Shown piece by piece: positions 11,820 through 26,800 of a DNA stretch of 64,000 bases; the first letter of the stretch is position 1, and each line of letters starts with the position of its first letter. Under the pieces are notes generated by a model. The model searched no databases, was not told the origin of the DNA, and worked only from the letters and a program-made list of their open reading frames with translations. The stretch spans positions 12,250,564 to 12,314,563 of the forward strand of contig NC_031496.1 of assembly GCF_000237925.1 (NCBI RefSeq), read 5' to 3'. Made by a program: the position numbers and the translations under genes. The DNA comes from Schistosoma mansoni (lineage: Eukaryota; Platyhelminthes; Trematoda; Strigeidida; Schistosomatidae).

Positions 11820-14800
11820 CCAAGGATTGAAAAAGTTTATTGGTGAACGAATCCAACTTACAAGCAAATTATGCTGGATTTTTGAATTAATTCTCCATCA
11901 GAGCACCAAATTGTTGTTTTCTTTCGACTTATAGTGGGATTAGAAGAATTTGGCTCAGACAAGAATGTAGTTGATAATGATTCAATAGTTGAATCATCAT
12001 TTATACTAACATTGTGGGTTATTTGTAAATTATGCTGTTTATTACATAAACAGTTTGTATCTAACTTATCAAACTTTTTTAATTTAGATTGATTTTGTGC
12101 AACGAATCGAAAAGCGCATACTTTCATGACACTAATAAATGGAAAATTAAAAGGATTTTCTTCAGGTGTCATATGACGATTTTGTGCTATACTCATAAGA
12201 TATCGAATGAATTGAACTTTAGAACATTTATGCACTAAAACTAAATCCAAACAGCCATCACCTAAATGTGCCCAAGGTGCAGGGCCACAAACAGCTCGTG
12301 AACATCGACAACTTTGAACAAATGCATTAATTGCTAAAAACGTGCCTCGAATAGTATGCCAATTTTTTATTGGTTTAAGTGAACTCCGACTTGGTGCTAA
12401 TTGATTATCATGTAATTGTTCTATTCCAATGTTTGAAATTTTTTCTCTTTTGTTTGACATAATATTGCATGAATTAACATCAAAGGAATTTCTTTCGGAA
12501 TTTTTATCTAAAGATAAAATGAACAAGATTGTTTTTAATGAGTTTATTAAATTTACATTGGTATTGAGAAAACTTATACGACATAAAAAAAAACTTGTTA
12601 CAAATAAAATTTAGTTCATTTATACTTCTCAAAGTGTAATGACTAAGTACAAGAGTTTCCATTAAGCAGACCGTGGGTTTGAATCTAGTCCAGTTTATGT
12701 AGCTCTTAAATGCCCTGGTACCACCAAGGGTGGGGGGGTCAGCTCTCCATCTTCAAATGCTCTCACATGCCCACACGTATACAAATAATAACAAGGAAGT
12801 CTACTCACTCTATTCTCGCAGCGGGGGTGTTGTTTACGAGATTGAGAGGACGAAAAGCGAATGTCGAGCACCTTAACCGGGTTGATGGAAACAGAGGTTC
12901 CACCTAGGGGAATTGGAAAACCCTGATTCCAAACCGATGGTGCACATGGGCTCCAGGATCTTGGAGGAACAAATGGCGTATGAACCAATCGTTGGCCATT
13001 GGCTACTATGGGATCGCATCTCCTGACGTTGTCCCACTGCCTTGCGGATAAGACCTTTCGGTCAAAAGTTCGGGGAGTGGCCTCCTAAGAAAACCATCTG
13101 CTTCGGTTTGGGAGCCCGGGCGGTATAGCAGTCCTCACACATATCGAATGGTTCATGTGGTACATGCATCTGGTGCCTTCTTGTACCAATGTTGGTGTTT
13201 AAGTAAATAAATACAATTTTGGTAACTGAGTCATATCATTAACATGTCTATCATACCTTTGAATGATGTTCTTTGTATAAACGTGTAAATACCAAGACGT
13301 TATAAGCAATAATAGGTCAGAAACGCTACATCATGCAATGATCTTACTTGAATATCTATTAAAAACTAGAAAGTATATATTATACAGTTGAACTACTGAC
13401 TTTCATTCTGTTTCGCATTCCTGACTTAATTTAATGTACAATACAGCAACACTAGTATCTAGCACCATCGATGAATGATAACCGTCTTCATGAGAGTACG
13501 TGTCTAGTCTTCTTTGGTTTTCAATAATTCCTTATTTGATATCAATTCGTGGCAAAAACCATGCAGCAAAAATGTAGTAAACGAGAATAATTAGGACTGG
13601 TATAAGCCCTCCAAAACCACACGATTTCGAACAATAACGCAGTGGCTCCAAACAATTGAGATCAAATAACGCAAAAGTTGTAGTACCACTCTCCAACTGA
13701 CGATGATATAGTGATAAACGAGTGAGTATTTACAAAAAATTGAGCGTATCCTTGAGTATTAGCCATTAAAGATGAGTGCAGTTTAAAAATTCAAAATAAC
13801 GATTTTTGCGAAAAAAAATTATCCATAGACTGGATTCGGACAAATTCTGGAAAAATAATCCATCCTCAAGCAAAATGAACACGAGTATAGAAAAAAAATG
13901 AAAATCACAACAACTACTATAATAACTAAAATTTAACTCACCAAATATTAAATCAGGTAAATGAGAGTTGAAAATTTTACGATCATCAATGTTCGATGAA
14001 ATACTCAAGCCTACATCAGAATCCGATGATTTCTGATTGATTAGCGCTTGTGAATCAGTTACACTTTGAGTACTACCATTATTTAAACTAGATGGTATAC
14101 TAGAAAAATCACTACTACCTCGAATATTCATTGATGAATTCAAGGGCACGTCAAATTCCGTTTCATAATGTTTTATACTACATTTATTCGGTGAATAATC
14201 GACAGGCAATGAATCGTCAGTTTGATGATAAATATTTGATTCACAAACAGAACATCTAAAAGAAAAAAGTTGATATACAAAAGGCACATAAGAAAACATC
14301 AAAATAAAGTAGTGTACACAAATAAACGGGACAGAAAATTATATTCAATAGAAAAAGATTTTTCTATGAAACCAATTAATATAAGGTCTGATAACTTAAA
14401 CTAAAACGCAATTAACTTTGATATTGTATTGAATTAAAGTAGCGAATAAAGGAAGTAAAAAGTTAATGTGGCGAGAATATACTAAACTAGTTAATCGTGT
14501 TACCATACTAATAATGTTATCAAAAAAGGATCCTACATCATTTCATAGGGGAGATGATATTAAGGTGAGTAACAAGTTAATCAATCGAAATGTGAATGAC
14601 ATGTGAAATTGATTTTTTCTAATCGGAATCGTGTGTAACATGTATTTTATCATATCTTAAAAAGTATTATGGATCCCTAATTACGTAATATGACAACTAT
14701 GTGTCCACATAATAAGTTATTGAATTTTATTGTTTAATACAATTCAGTTCAATGTAGACAAATCTGACTGGTTAATCCAACTGTAAATAAATCATATAAA

Positions 14801-17800
14801 AAGTAGTATATTCATAAATCCTTCTTTTTTAATTTATTGTGAAAGTCAAATAAATCTTTATCACCAGTCTTTAGTTTTACACTTCGTGTCTTTTCTCTTC
14901 TTCCTAAATTGTCGTGTAAATTCAATTTGGTGTTATTAGAAGCGGATTAGAAATCGAATCGAGTGTTTATTTAATAAGATTTATCCAAAGTGAAATTGAC
15001 TAATGGATCAATTGAAGGTATACATATTCAATTAAATATTATTCAACACTTGAAAAAAATAAACTAAACAACAAAAAAAGGTTAAATTATCAAGGTAAGG
15101 AGTAAAATATCGAAAATAAATAAGTAGTTGTAAACAATTAGAGTTGACCTAAAATATAATAAATTAATTATTAATCAAAAATAAATTATTTAAGTTATCC
15201 AGTAAATTCATGAATATCATCATACTGTTTAATGACTATTATAATTGTCAGAAGGGGGTTTTGTGATTTTAGTAATTTTATATAGTTGAAATTACGAGTC
15301 AATTGAAGCTAGACCACCATGGAAAACCTGGAAGCACTGGACGGCCGTTTCGTCCGATTGTGGGACTCCTCAACAGTGCGCACCCACGATCTTGCCTCGC
15401 GAGATTCAAACCCAGACTGATAGGTCCTGTCGACATAAGTAGTATGTAACACCAATCAGAAGAGGAATGCGTAGTAGCAGAAGGCTATGAAGGTCGACTA
15501 TAGGAAAACAGAAGCGGGAATAGAAAGGAAATGTGACTTGGAAGAATCATACAAAATGTGAAGAATAAATGATGGAGTTATGCAAATGAAGCATTCATAT
15601 ATGGTTCTTGTATTTTACCAAGAGATTCTGTAATTATGTATTTAAATACATTGGTTGTCTCCACCTGTGTTCTCATTCATTACAGCCATGCTTAATAGAA
15701 CCTATCAGGCTATGTCTTACAACACATTTCCAATTCAATAAACAGATTTACAAGTAGACTAAAGGAACTCCAATGGGACAACAAGTATCAGGGATGATCG
15801 CAAAAGCTGTTATGCAGACTTGAAACTACAATTGTACCAATAATTAAACCAAATCTTTGGATGAGTTGGGTAGATCGCATGTTTGTTATCCGCAAGAGAA
15901 AATATAAACACAATGATTAGCAACATTTCTGAACACACCAATTCTATAAGAGAAGAATCAGAAAACAAAATCTAATTCTTGTATATGTTATTCAGTGAAA
16001 TAAACACAGGAACCTTGGGAACCCGAATATACAAGAAACTAAGCCAAACACATGACGTACTAAGTTACAACACTCACAACCTAACAGCGCACAGAATCAT
16101 TTATGTACAGACATATTTCAAGAATAACAAAACAAACTCAAGGACTCCGGTAACAAGAAAAATTAGAGAAACTCATCTTCTATGCTTCTTGAGTAAACAT
16201 AATTATCCCTAGAACTTTATCAAAAAGTATCTAGAAACTCGATACATCAACAGAAACAAGAAAAAACAAATTGTTTAACCATATGTCAGTGATGTGTGGA
16301 CGAGGAAAATATGATTGACTGTTTGCTTAGCCAGACTAGTAAATAGTCTGAAAGTTATTAGATGAGTTATATATTTTCCTACCATTATTATTATCGTGAT
16401 TGTTGTTGGTTTTTTGAGTGGAAATATACTTTTATTCTAGTCAGGCTAGTCACGTGTTCTTGATCTGAGTTGTGTCGAAGTCTTGTAGAATGGACACTGG
16501 AAGGGTATCTAGTGTAGATATTCGTCAAGGGGAAAACTGAGGGTTATAACAGTGAGAAAGGTCTCAGAAATTACCAAAAGGATTTTAAAGCCTTTCGGAA
16601 CCGAAATCGCTTACAATTTAACAGAAACACTTTATTTCATTTTATATAAACCAGAAGACACAACGAAAGGCAGATGCAATATCACCCACAAAATAAATCA
16701 GTATGAAACTAGTGAAACTTTAAAGAAAATCATAGTACTTACTACAAGTATAATTCTCAAACAAATGCATCTACAAAAACAAACCGTTTTAGACATTAAT
16801 GATAGACATCACCCATTTAAATAAAAATTTATTAATAAATATACATTAAAAATAGGTTCATTTAGATTATCTTTTTTCGTACCCACTATTACAAACAATA
16901 CCATTAGATGATAGGTTGTTTGGATCCGAACACGGTAGAAAAGATATTTCGCCATGATAGGATGCATGTTGTAAAAGTGTCTTTAAGCCTATATACAAAT
17001 GAACAAAATGTAAAAAAAGAAAAAAATCCAAACATTGAACAATTGTATTTTAAAACATACAGTATATAGAGTCAGTGTATGTTAGAATAATGTCAGTCAG
17101 TCAGCTAATTATAGACTAGATGGAACAAAGGTATGTGTAAATGGGTCCGTTCAAGTGATCACACTTGAAACAACAACACATTAGAAATGGATAAAACGAA
17201 AAGCAAATAGATAAAAATAATTATGTGGAGAGTTGACAATTTAAAAAAAGTATAATCCGAAACTAACGAATAAAATCAGTGACACTGTATTTTCATACCA
17301 TGTATTATTGTGATTTCCTCCTACTCACATAACGTCACAAAAAAAGTCGACGAAGCTATCACGAGCTGAATTATTAATAGTATTTAAAATTGTAGAGTAC
17401 TGAGCTGTAAAGAGATATGACAAGAATAAAAATAACAACGACGGAGGGTTCACCTAGTGGAATTAGAAAACCCTGATTCCAAAACCATTGGTGCACATGG
17501 GCTCCAGGATCTTGGAGGAACAAATGGCGTATGAAATTATAGTTGGCCACTGGCTACCATGAGACTACATCACCTAACGTTGCTCCACTGCCTTGTAGAT
17601 TAAACCTTTTGATCAAAAGTTCGGGGAGTGGCCCCCTAAGAAAACCACGTGCTTCTGTCTAGGCACCTGGGCAGTATCACAGCCCTCACACAAATCAATT
17701 GATTTGTGTGGCGCATATGTATCTGGTGCCCCTTTGTGCCAGTATTTATGTGTCTAAATAATAATAATAATATGTTTGATAAAACTAAACATTATACGAT

Positions 17801-20800
17801 GAATTTTTTGAACGAAGTGGCTCATAAAAACAAAGTACAACAGTGGTTAAGTGGTTGAAGCTTTCAACTTTCCCTCAGTAAGTCACTGATTCGAACTGTG
17901 TTCCATTACATTTGGTTAAAGTAGCCGGATGGTATCAATAGCCCATACATGAGCGCAAAGAAATGTGGTTCGAAGCGTAGTACATAAACCTGTTATTGAT
18001 GAATGATGTACGTCAATAAATAAACCCAATCACGATTTGATTGAGATAGATACTTTTTAGGTGGTTGGAAGCAGTCGACAAGAAACTCTTAGCCTAGTTT
18101 CAGCGCTAGTTAGCGCTCGTCTTCAAGGTGTACCCATGATCTACAAAGAGCTGGAGCTCACTTTGGGACTCAACCAGCAGTATCTGGCTTCCCAGCTTGA
18201 GACACCAATGCTCGATAACCAAGCAGAGATTGACCTCCTGTAGGACTGGAATATTTACAATAAATCGATTACAGTTTAATGGTCAGTGCCATATTTGTCT
18301 AGTACTTTAATGCTGATCGAACTCGACTGACCGAATCACAACTACCTAACATCTCAACGTAGTGCGTGGGATATCGAGTCACCTAAACTAGTAACTAAAC
18401 TCAAACCTGACTGGCTGAATCCGATTACCATTAAAGGACTAATCAAGTATGATATTGTTCACTACTCACTAGCTAAACAATCGCACATAGACAGTGACTA
18501 TTGCTATATGTACATTTTACTTCAGTATTGCATCTTACCAATTGGATTTTTAAAAAGGGAAATTAAATGATTAATTGTAAGGATAAGGAGACTTTAATTT
18601 TTCTTTAACTTGCTGTGGCATTTCATGGCAATATGACATTGGGGTTATATTTATCGGATTAACATTATTTCAGGTCGATATGTTTGCATCAATTAAGCGT
18701 GAAATTCGCTCAGTATGACAAGTTCGAACTTTCACCGCAGATATAACAGAGCCGACATATACATAACAGGGGTTGACACGGCCATAACAAGAAGGTATAA
18801 AGTGATTGGTAAAAGTCAACTAGATAAATATATTGTTATTTATATCATTAACTATGACTAAATAGAAAAAACACCAGACTTTACAAACAAAGAAATTTCA
18901 GTCAAATAACTTTAGTAATCTGAATTTAAGATTTGTGTTAATGACATGTAGAGGAGATAGGAAGATAGGAGGAATAAAAATAAATGTTATAGACGATATG
19001 TTATACATGATATAATCGAATCGAAGTTAAGAAAAAATTCACCACAACAGTGATAAAATCATACCAGAATAATTATATCTTTGAGGACCCATCCAACGTC
19101 GTTTATCATCATTACGCAAAAGATCAGAATGAAACCCATAGCCTAACATCGTTAGTACATAACGAATAAATGTTCCATCGTCATCCGCATGCACAGTTAC
19201 AACATCCAAACTAATATCATCACCTATCCATTAAAATGGACAAAGAGAAAATTACATTTGTAGGAAGAAGAAAAAAAAGGAATTCGTCTTAACCTACTCA
19301 TAAATATGAAACTATGATTATTTGAAATAAATTTCACTATTCAAAGACTTGTGGGCACTTTAAATTATCATAAGGTTGAGATAGAGAGGTAACGAGTTAA
19401 GTTTTTGCATTATATTTACAGATGAACCTTTGTACAAAACAGGGTTTTAGGTCGTCTTTAATAATTGAAACTTTGGAAATTACATGAGAAGTGATATAAT
19501 TAGGTCTTACTTCAATGATTCTCTCCATGACATGTAGGCGGCTATCTCTGAGGTTAATAAGTAACAGAAACTAGAAAACCACCGATGGAAATCAAAGCAA
19601 AACCTTACCAGTTCGATCATATCTTCAAATGATAGTCTTAATATAGAACGAAGTATGTTATGATGGTGGTAATAGCAGATCATGAATGATTCGTTACAAA
19701 ACTCCAATAATCCATACAAGTTTTGATTTACGTTATAAAAGAACCTCTGTAGCTAGACATCGAAAACCTGACAAAGGCTTTGAATCAATCTACTTGAGAA
19801 AAAAACCGGGTCTAGTAGAGTTAAAAATTTACCACTCGATAGATTTTAAAGCAAACAAATGCTTCACACTGTTCTAAACTAGCCATCCTTCAAGATTTAA
19901 GGATTCTCTTTGACTAATGTCATACACATGCTCTTTAAGTCTCACTTTCGACGGAAAACAGCTGCCGGATATTGGAATGCATTAACTAATCACTTTTCTA
20001 TAAATACACTGAAAATATTATTTTATTTCTATGAATTTACCGACTTCTTTAATTTTTTTGAATTGTCTTTATCAACAACCTTTTTTGACTAAGCCAGCAA
20101 AAGTGTTTCTAGTAAAGACCCATCGAAAGAAGATTGTATTTCCGATTTCTATAGATTTCAAAAATTATCAGTTATACCCAAAACTTTATTGTATTAATTC
20201 ATTAGGAATTTTGTCCAGTCACATGTGAACTCTCGTTTAGTATGACATTCATATTCACTGTATCCATTCAGGTGAACTACATTCTGAGTGTGTTTTCGAT
20301 ATAACTCTAGGTATTCTTCCCTATATGAGACAATACTAGGTGTGTAAAAACTAGTATATAAATGAGTGTATTTCATAAGTATCAATGCCAAGGTTGGACT
20401 TGATAGTTTCAAATAAATTAAGTGTTGAGTAGAAAGTTAATAATATCTTTGTTATATCTCTATGAGTAGGAAAATTGTATTTCTTACTTTTCATGACTTA
20501 ATGCAAGCCACTTCTTCAGAGTAAACAAATGGCAAAAATAGATTTATTATGAGTGTATTTCAGTCCAAAGACGATTTATTTTCGGGAACGTGCATTACGG
20601 AGAGTCAAACCACCAGTTCTTAGTGTTCTTACTCTGCATCGACGGAATTACAGTAGTTGCCGTTTGTTAAACACTACAACTACGGATACCACAGTAACGA
20701 TTCAGTCAATCTACAAGTTCTGGTTCCATTATAACTATCTGATCCCAGTTATAACTCAGTTTTCAGTTCAAGTTACCTCTCAATTCCAGTTTTCAGTTAT

Positions 20801-23800
20801 AATCAAACGTCTGCCTTTGAAGTGACAGTCACAACAAACAACGCAATTACAAGTTTAAAAAAACTTCAATTTCAGTCAAAGAGCTAAAACTAGTCCTCTA
20901 GTTTAGAGGAGATTAGCCCATTGAATTTATGTTATAGCTCATCAGTGTATTGAACGAACGTATGTTTCAATAATCAAGTCTAGAATAGCATAATAATTAT
21001 TTTAAACGTTTTATTAAATAAATCACTTTGTGTTATTCATTTAAGTTCAAAAAACACTAAATCCAGTCCATACGGAATCAATACCTCCGACCCAATCTCA
21101 ACAGATAGACATACTAACTGCAACAACTGCTTTACCTTTTTAGACATCGTTCTCCAGCAGTGATTCAATTTATATCGATTCAACATTAGATCAATTTATA
21201 CATTTTAATTACAGATAACATGCTCTCAACAATCAATACTTACCAGAAATTATATGAAGAGCCGCAGTTACAACATCATTGGTACCATGAACAGAATATG
21301 AGACAGCATCTGTTGAACCTATAAAATGAAGGAAAATAACAAGTCAACAAATATAAACAACTACAATTATTGATTGTAATTGATATTAGATGGTTGAAGG
21401 GAGTTAGTAAGAAACTCTGAATCCCGGCGTCATGCTAATTGGGATTCTTCGTTAAGACTTTATTACATAACATTTGAACCGGTTATGGTAGTCGTGGATG
21501 AACACCAAAACACCAACTCTGAATACTGGATGGGTTCTTCCTTTGACCGGGAGGTTTTATGGCGGAATTGTTCGGTATTAGTTTTCAACTCGTAAAAGTT
21601 TCTGCTGACGATAAGAGTGCATAATAAAGAGGCACAGGAAGGTACTATACAAGGTGGAGGTGGACAAAATGATTGTATTGAACATTCTAACCAACCAAGA
21701 AATACCGTCAAGCGAGGTAACACAACATTAATATCTCTGCATATAATGTTAAACATTTTGAGCTTACCAAATAACGTGATGGAAAAAGAACACTTAAAAC
21801 GCATTAATTGGATATAGAAGTGTAAGTTTTGGTCGACCCTGACAGAAAACAACACAGTTGCATATGAACCTGAAACAATATGCTTTTAACTATATAGTGA
21901 GGGTGGGGTGAGGATGTCAGAAACGCAGGAAGTCACCCACTCGTGGTTTTGTTATTTTTATTTCATAAACTTTTGTGTTTGTTTTTCTCCATCCAGTACT
22001 CCCCATAGAAACACTCCTTCGTCTCAGCCCCATCAAGAACAAGCTTTTCCAATTTTTCAGTTGTGCATTTAGTGCGCTAAATTTGGACTCTTATTTTTAG
22101 TGTCTTTCGGAAATATGATTATATCCATGTTCCGTTCGTTTTAATACATATCCATTGACCTCTACTAACATATTTTCCCTGCAACATTGTCTTCTGAACT
22201 CCTTGGGAGCCAGAAGAGAAAAGGTAATCGGGATATTCAAATATTCGAGTCGAAGTTAGACACTGTCAATGTGTAGTTTGATAGTTATCGTAGTGCAACT
22301 GGGCTATAAAGTTAGTTACACACCAACTAATTAGTATTGGGAGTTATTCTAAAATTTAACGATTAATTAAAGAAATGGAAAAGATGTACAAGAGAACAAG
22401 TGAATAAACTAAAACACTGCAATAGTTCCGGAGAAGAGAATGCAGACTTATGATAAAACACACCTATGAATTATCAAAGGAATGTAAAAGTCATAGTCCG
22501 TGACGAAGACCATTTTCAGAAATGAATTTATTCTTTAAAAACCTAAATTAAACTACAAATGTCTTTGTTTTGTTTTTCCGTAACTAACCTGCCGGAATAA
22601 CTCCAAGTCGAATTGTTGGTTTTAATTCAATTTCTCCAGGTTTATGGCCCGAAAATAACGGTAGATTGAACTTAAGTCTTTCGTGTAACAATAAACCTTG
22701 AACAGCTTCCGTTAAAAATCCATCGCCACCGACACAAATTACTCTGAAGTTACATGGAAAGAAAGCAAGACATAATAAAGGAACAACAATCAAAGACTTA
22801 GATCTAAAGAACCAAAGAACTGATTAACAATTTGAAAACTTTATACTTAACTGATAGGTAAATAAAAGGGAAGTACATATCCTAAACCATTAAATGAGTT
22901 ACGTACAGCCAAGCTACAAGCTCTGACTTGTATGCTATAGATTACGATTAGTAATAAATACGAAATTCTACTTCACTGTCCAACATACTAAGTATACAAC
23001 TTTTAAACATCAATTTAAAATGATTGCACTTGTTTAGTCAGTTAATGGTTCTAACTTCTGAAATCCACTCAATTAGGAATCGGGAACCGGATTTCATTAG
23101 AAACCTATCAGTTAGGTCATCTCAATCGTTGCAGTACTTTATCAGATCCATTGAGTCATCACAAAATAGCAAGACGAAGGTTAATGAGTAGTTACACAGC
23201 ATTAATAGATTATATACAATAAATATGACCTCGCATTTAGGAAAATGAAATTCTGGACCGATTGTTGTGGTAAAATCATAGTACTTCATCGACAGCATTG
23301 CTTATAGATATTTAGAAAGGACAACACTTGGTAGATAGTATACGAACTCAAAACTTAAGGACAGCCTTATTTGCAAAGCATACATCGATAATCCACTAAG
23401 AAAATTACTAACAGTGTTACATGGCCCTAGAATATGAGATCCACTATGTTGTTGTTTATGTTAGAGAATTTACACTTAGGTGACATAATATACTAAATAT
23501 TATTTAGGAGTATCATTGACCTAAGCCAGTCATATTTGTGATAGCGACCAATTAAAGAAACATAAGTAGTGAATTAAATAAGTGATACCATGTTTTAAGA
23601 ACATTACTTGAATGATTAAGAATTTACGACCTAATTATCCTTTCACAAAACCAATTAGATATGTTAGAACGTAACGAACGCGATGATTTTTAGTCTTGTT
23701 ATTGTTAATTTAACGTTTAAAATCCCCAATCTTTAGCTATAGACGGATATCTGTTGCGAAGATATCCCAAGTTAGTATGGATAACAGATAACGGGACTAG

Positions 23801-26800
23801 TTCACCCACTTTTACTATATTCCGATAGTTATTGAACCTACTGTACTGATATTAAAACAATTTTATTGATAACACCGATAAAAGCTTGGTCAGCGAACTT
23901 AACATCCTGGAACAAAACGTATTTGTAAAGTGATTAGGTGGTTGACTTCAGCAAACGCTATCGGTCGAGTGAGAGCTTATGGCGAACTATCATCTGATTT
24001 TACAACCTCAAGTGGTGTCCGACAAGGCTTTCCACTACCTCCACTTTTGTTCAACTTCATCACAGAACTACTTCTAAAAATTACGTTCTCGTCGACTGAA
24101 TTTTCAAGAATTGACCTACTACTAAGAGGTCCACTTATCGACTTGAAATACGCAGATGAGTGACATGGCTCAGGATCGAGCACGATGGCTTAGGTGTATA
24201 CACTCTCTCTCCCTTTAAACTATGAGATTAAAATTCCTTTATATCTTATATCCTTATACACAATCTTTCTTTTATATATTATTACCATTGAAGTAACTAC
24301 TATGAATTTGGTGTTCATCTTGTTGTGCGATGAGGTGTATCAACTTGGACCGATGCATATATGTGCCTGGTCCTACGTTGTAGATGACTGACTAATTACT
24401 TTAGTAAATAAACAAACTACTACTGAATCGAACAAGATTAAACCAAATCGTTATATATATATATATATATATATATATCACTCTGGTTGATGAAGTTTTT
24501 AACAAGTGAAACTGGAGAAGAAACTCACCCATCATAAGAATCCAATGAGTTTTCAATAAGATAATCTGTCGCGTGATCCCGAGATGTTGTAGCTATATAA
24601 TTGGAAAACACCACAACAATAATAAACGTTTAATATAACTTAAATACGAACCTGCTGTCGAGAAAATATATTTATTTGTCTAATTTCCATCTTTTCTTTT
24701 CACAGAGATCCATTAACTAGGGAAATATTTCATTTTAGAAAATTACGAAGCGAAAACAAAATAACTTTTTTAAATATAGGTAACCTTAAATAACGTGTGG
24801 ACTGTTTTGTATAATCTACAAATTCTTCCACATAAAAATAGCTAGCAAACATGTGGTATGGCATTTGTTCTGATATAAGATGATAAAAGTGAGAACCTCT
24901 CAAGAAAAAAAGTGGAACCCTTTTTAAAAAACGTGTGATGTTGTTCTACAGGAGTATAGAAAGTAAAGCTAATGAGACAGCGATAGATCTGACAATAATA
25001 GATGATAATAATATTCTATTTAACATAGAAGCTTTATGTTAATAGTATTTGTAAATTATTAATATTTGGCCAAACATAGAACGGTCACGAAAGTTTGTGA
25101 TTGAGTACGTAAATGCGTCAACGCCCGAACTAATGATAGGGAGTGAAATGGTTAAATGCATCGACCACCTCACCTATCTTGAAAGTCTGATCAGGCTTGA
25201 TGGGTTGGTGTCTGATAAAACATCATTACGAATTCAGAAAAACCGGTTGGTTTTTTGCCAGCTTGTGTCACTTGTGGAGTAAGTGTGATATCCATTTTCC
25301 AACTAAAGAATGAGTTTTGTGAGCAGCAGTTTGCTTGTTTTTTTTTCCCCATGAGTGTAAAACATCACAATTAAAAAGAGGACATTCGTAGGTTACTAGT
25401 ATATGATCATGTATCTTCGAGCCGTTGCTCGTTTATTTTGGGACCGCCGAGTTAGATATTATAAGGTTAAACATAGAGTACTGAGTACAGAAAAGCAATT
25501 GACAAGGTTGTGAATCTTTACCAGTTGAGGTGGTTAGGATATATACTACGTGTGTGCACCTACCGACTACCTCGCAAGATGATGGTTAGTGTAGGAGTAA
25601 ATTGGAAGGAAACTAAGGACAGCCAAATTAAGACATGGGATCATCCTGTGAAGACACTGACCGTTGACTGACCCGTGTAGGTAGATGCAGACTACCTGGT
25701 TGGAGTCCGCGTGATTATCGTGACCATTGGCTAGAGCCTTTGAATGACATGGCTCAGAATCACTGACAAAGGCGGAGTTGTATTAACTTTTTATCCTCCT
25801 CTAGATTTTAAGTTCCTGAATTCTTAGGATCTCATTAATTTATATTTCCTCGAGTTGTCTTGAATGTTTAATCTGTACTATTATCATCAATACTGTTACT
25901 ACCTCTACTAGTCTGGGATTTACCCTGGCAATTTCATCTCACTGTCTTAACTACGTATAACAACTTCAACCGATGTACATGTGTGCCAGATTCTATGTTG
26001 CATTTGACTGACTGACTGACTGACAGAAAAGTGCACAGACAAATTGTAATTCTTAATTTACGTGCCGACTATATATGGGAACAATAAGACTCAATATCCA
26101 TAACCCTACTGTCCTTAGTATGTTGTGTTATAAGAAAATTCAAGGTTCAAGTGTGATTCCCAGCTTCGCAGCAATCATCAAATATTAACCATGTACAACT
26201 TACCCATTGAGTTCCTAAAATTTCGAAAACCAGCTTCCATTAGTTAGCAGTTTTAGGTATAGTATGAATACCAAAAGTGTATTAGGAGACTATATATTAT
26301 TCTGTGGTCACCTGAATAATATCCGATTAAACCTATCTGCGTTCGCCGATAGAAAGTTTATTATTAGGAACATGAAAGATGTAAAGAATAATCCCTACCA
26401 CGTACTACCTATAAAACATTTTAATGATGTGCGAGTATAGATGATATGTCAGTATTTCAGTATCTCTGATTATTAATTATACGTCGAATTTCGACATTCA
26501 TAAAAATAAAAGGTACCTTAAAAATCAGCAAAAAGCACTCAATTACAATGAATGGCTTAGTAGCTAATATACTTGGGTTTCAAACAAAATTTTGCAAAGT
26601 TAAATGCTGTCCCATCTACGTTGATTTGAACATCTAGGTAGTATTACTAGTTATTGCACAAAAAGTGTAAGGTTGAAGCTGGGTAAATAAGCTTGTATTC
26701 AGTAAATGAGATGAGTTAGTTTAAACGGTAGTGGAAAATATGAGAAACCCAACCAAAACGGGACCTAATAGATAAATATACTGCTAAGAAACGGTGTCCT

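Noticed and set aside
14256-14302. A longer N-terminal extension of the exon 9 frame
   Set aside because: It is the polypyrimidine tract and acceptor of CERK intron 8; the phase match with exon 8 decides the border at 14255.
16552-16824. A host exon near CERK exon 8
   Set aside because: The frame is on the opposite strand and reads as the C-terminal part of a Penelope-like element.
22589-22743. Sphingosine kinase as the identity of the gene
   Set aside because: GGDG and flanking motifs fit both families, but the Cys-x3-Cys-x2-Cys motif, the PH-like N-terminus and the C-terminal RFFGRG segment fit ceramide kinase.
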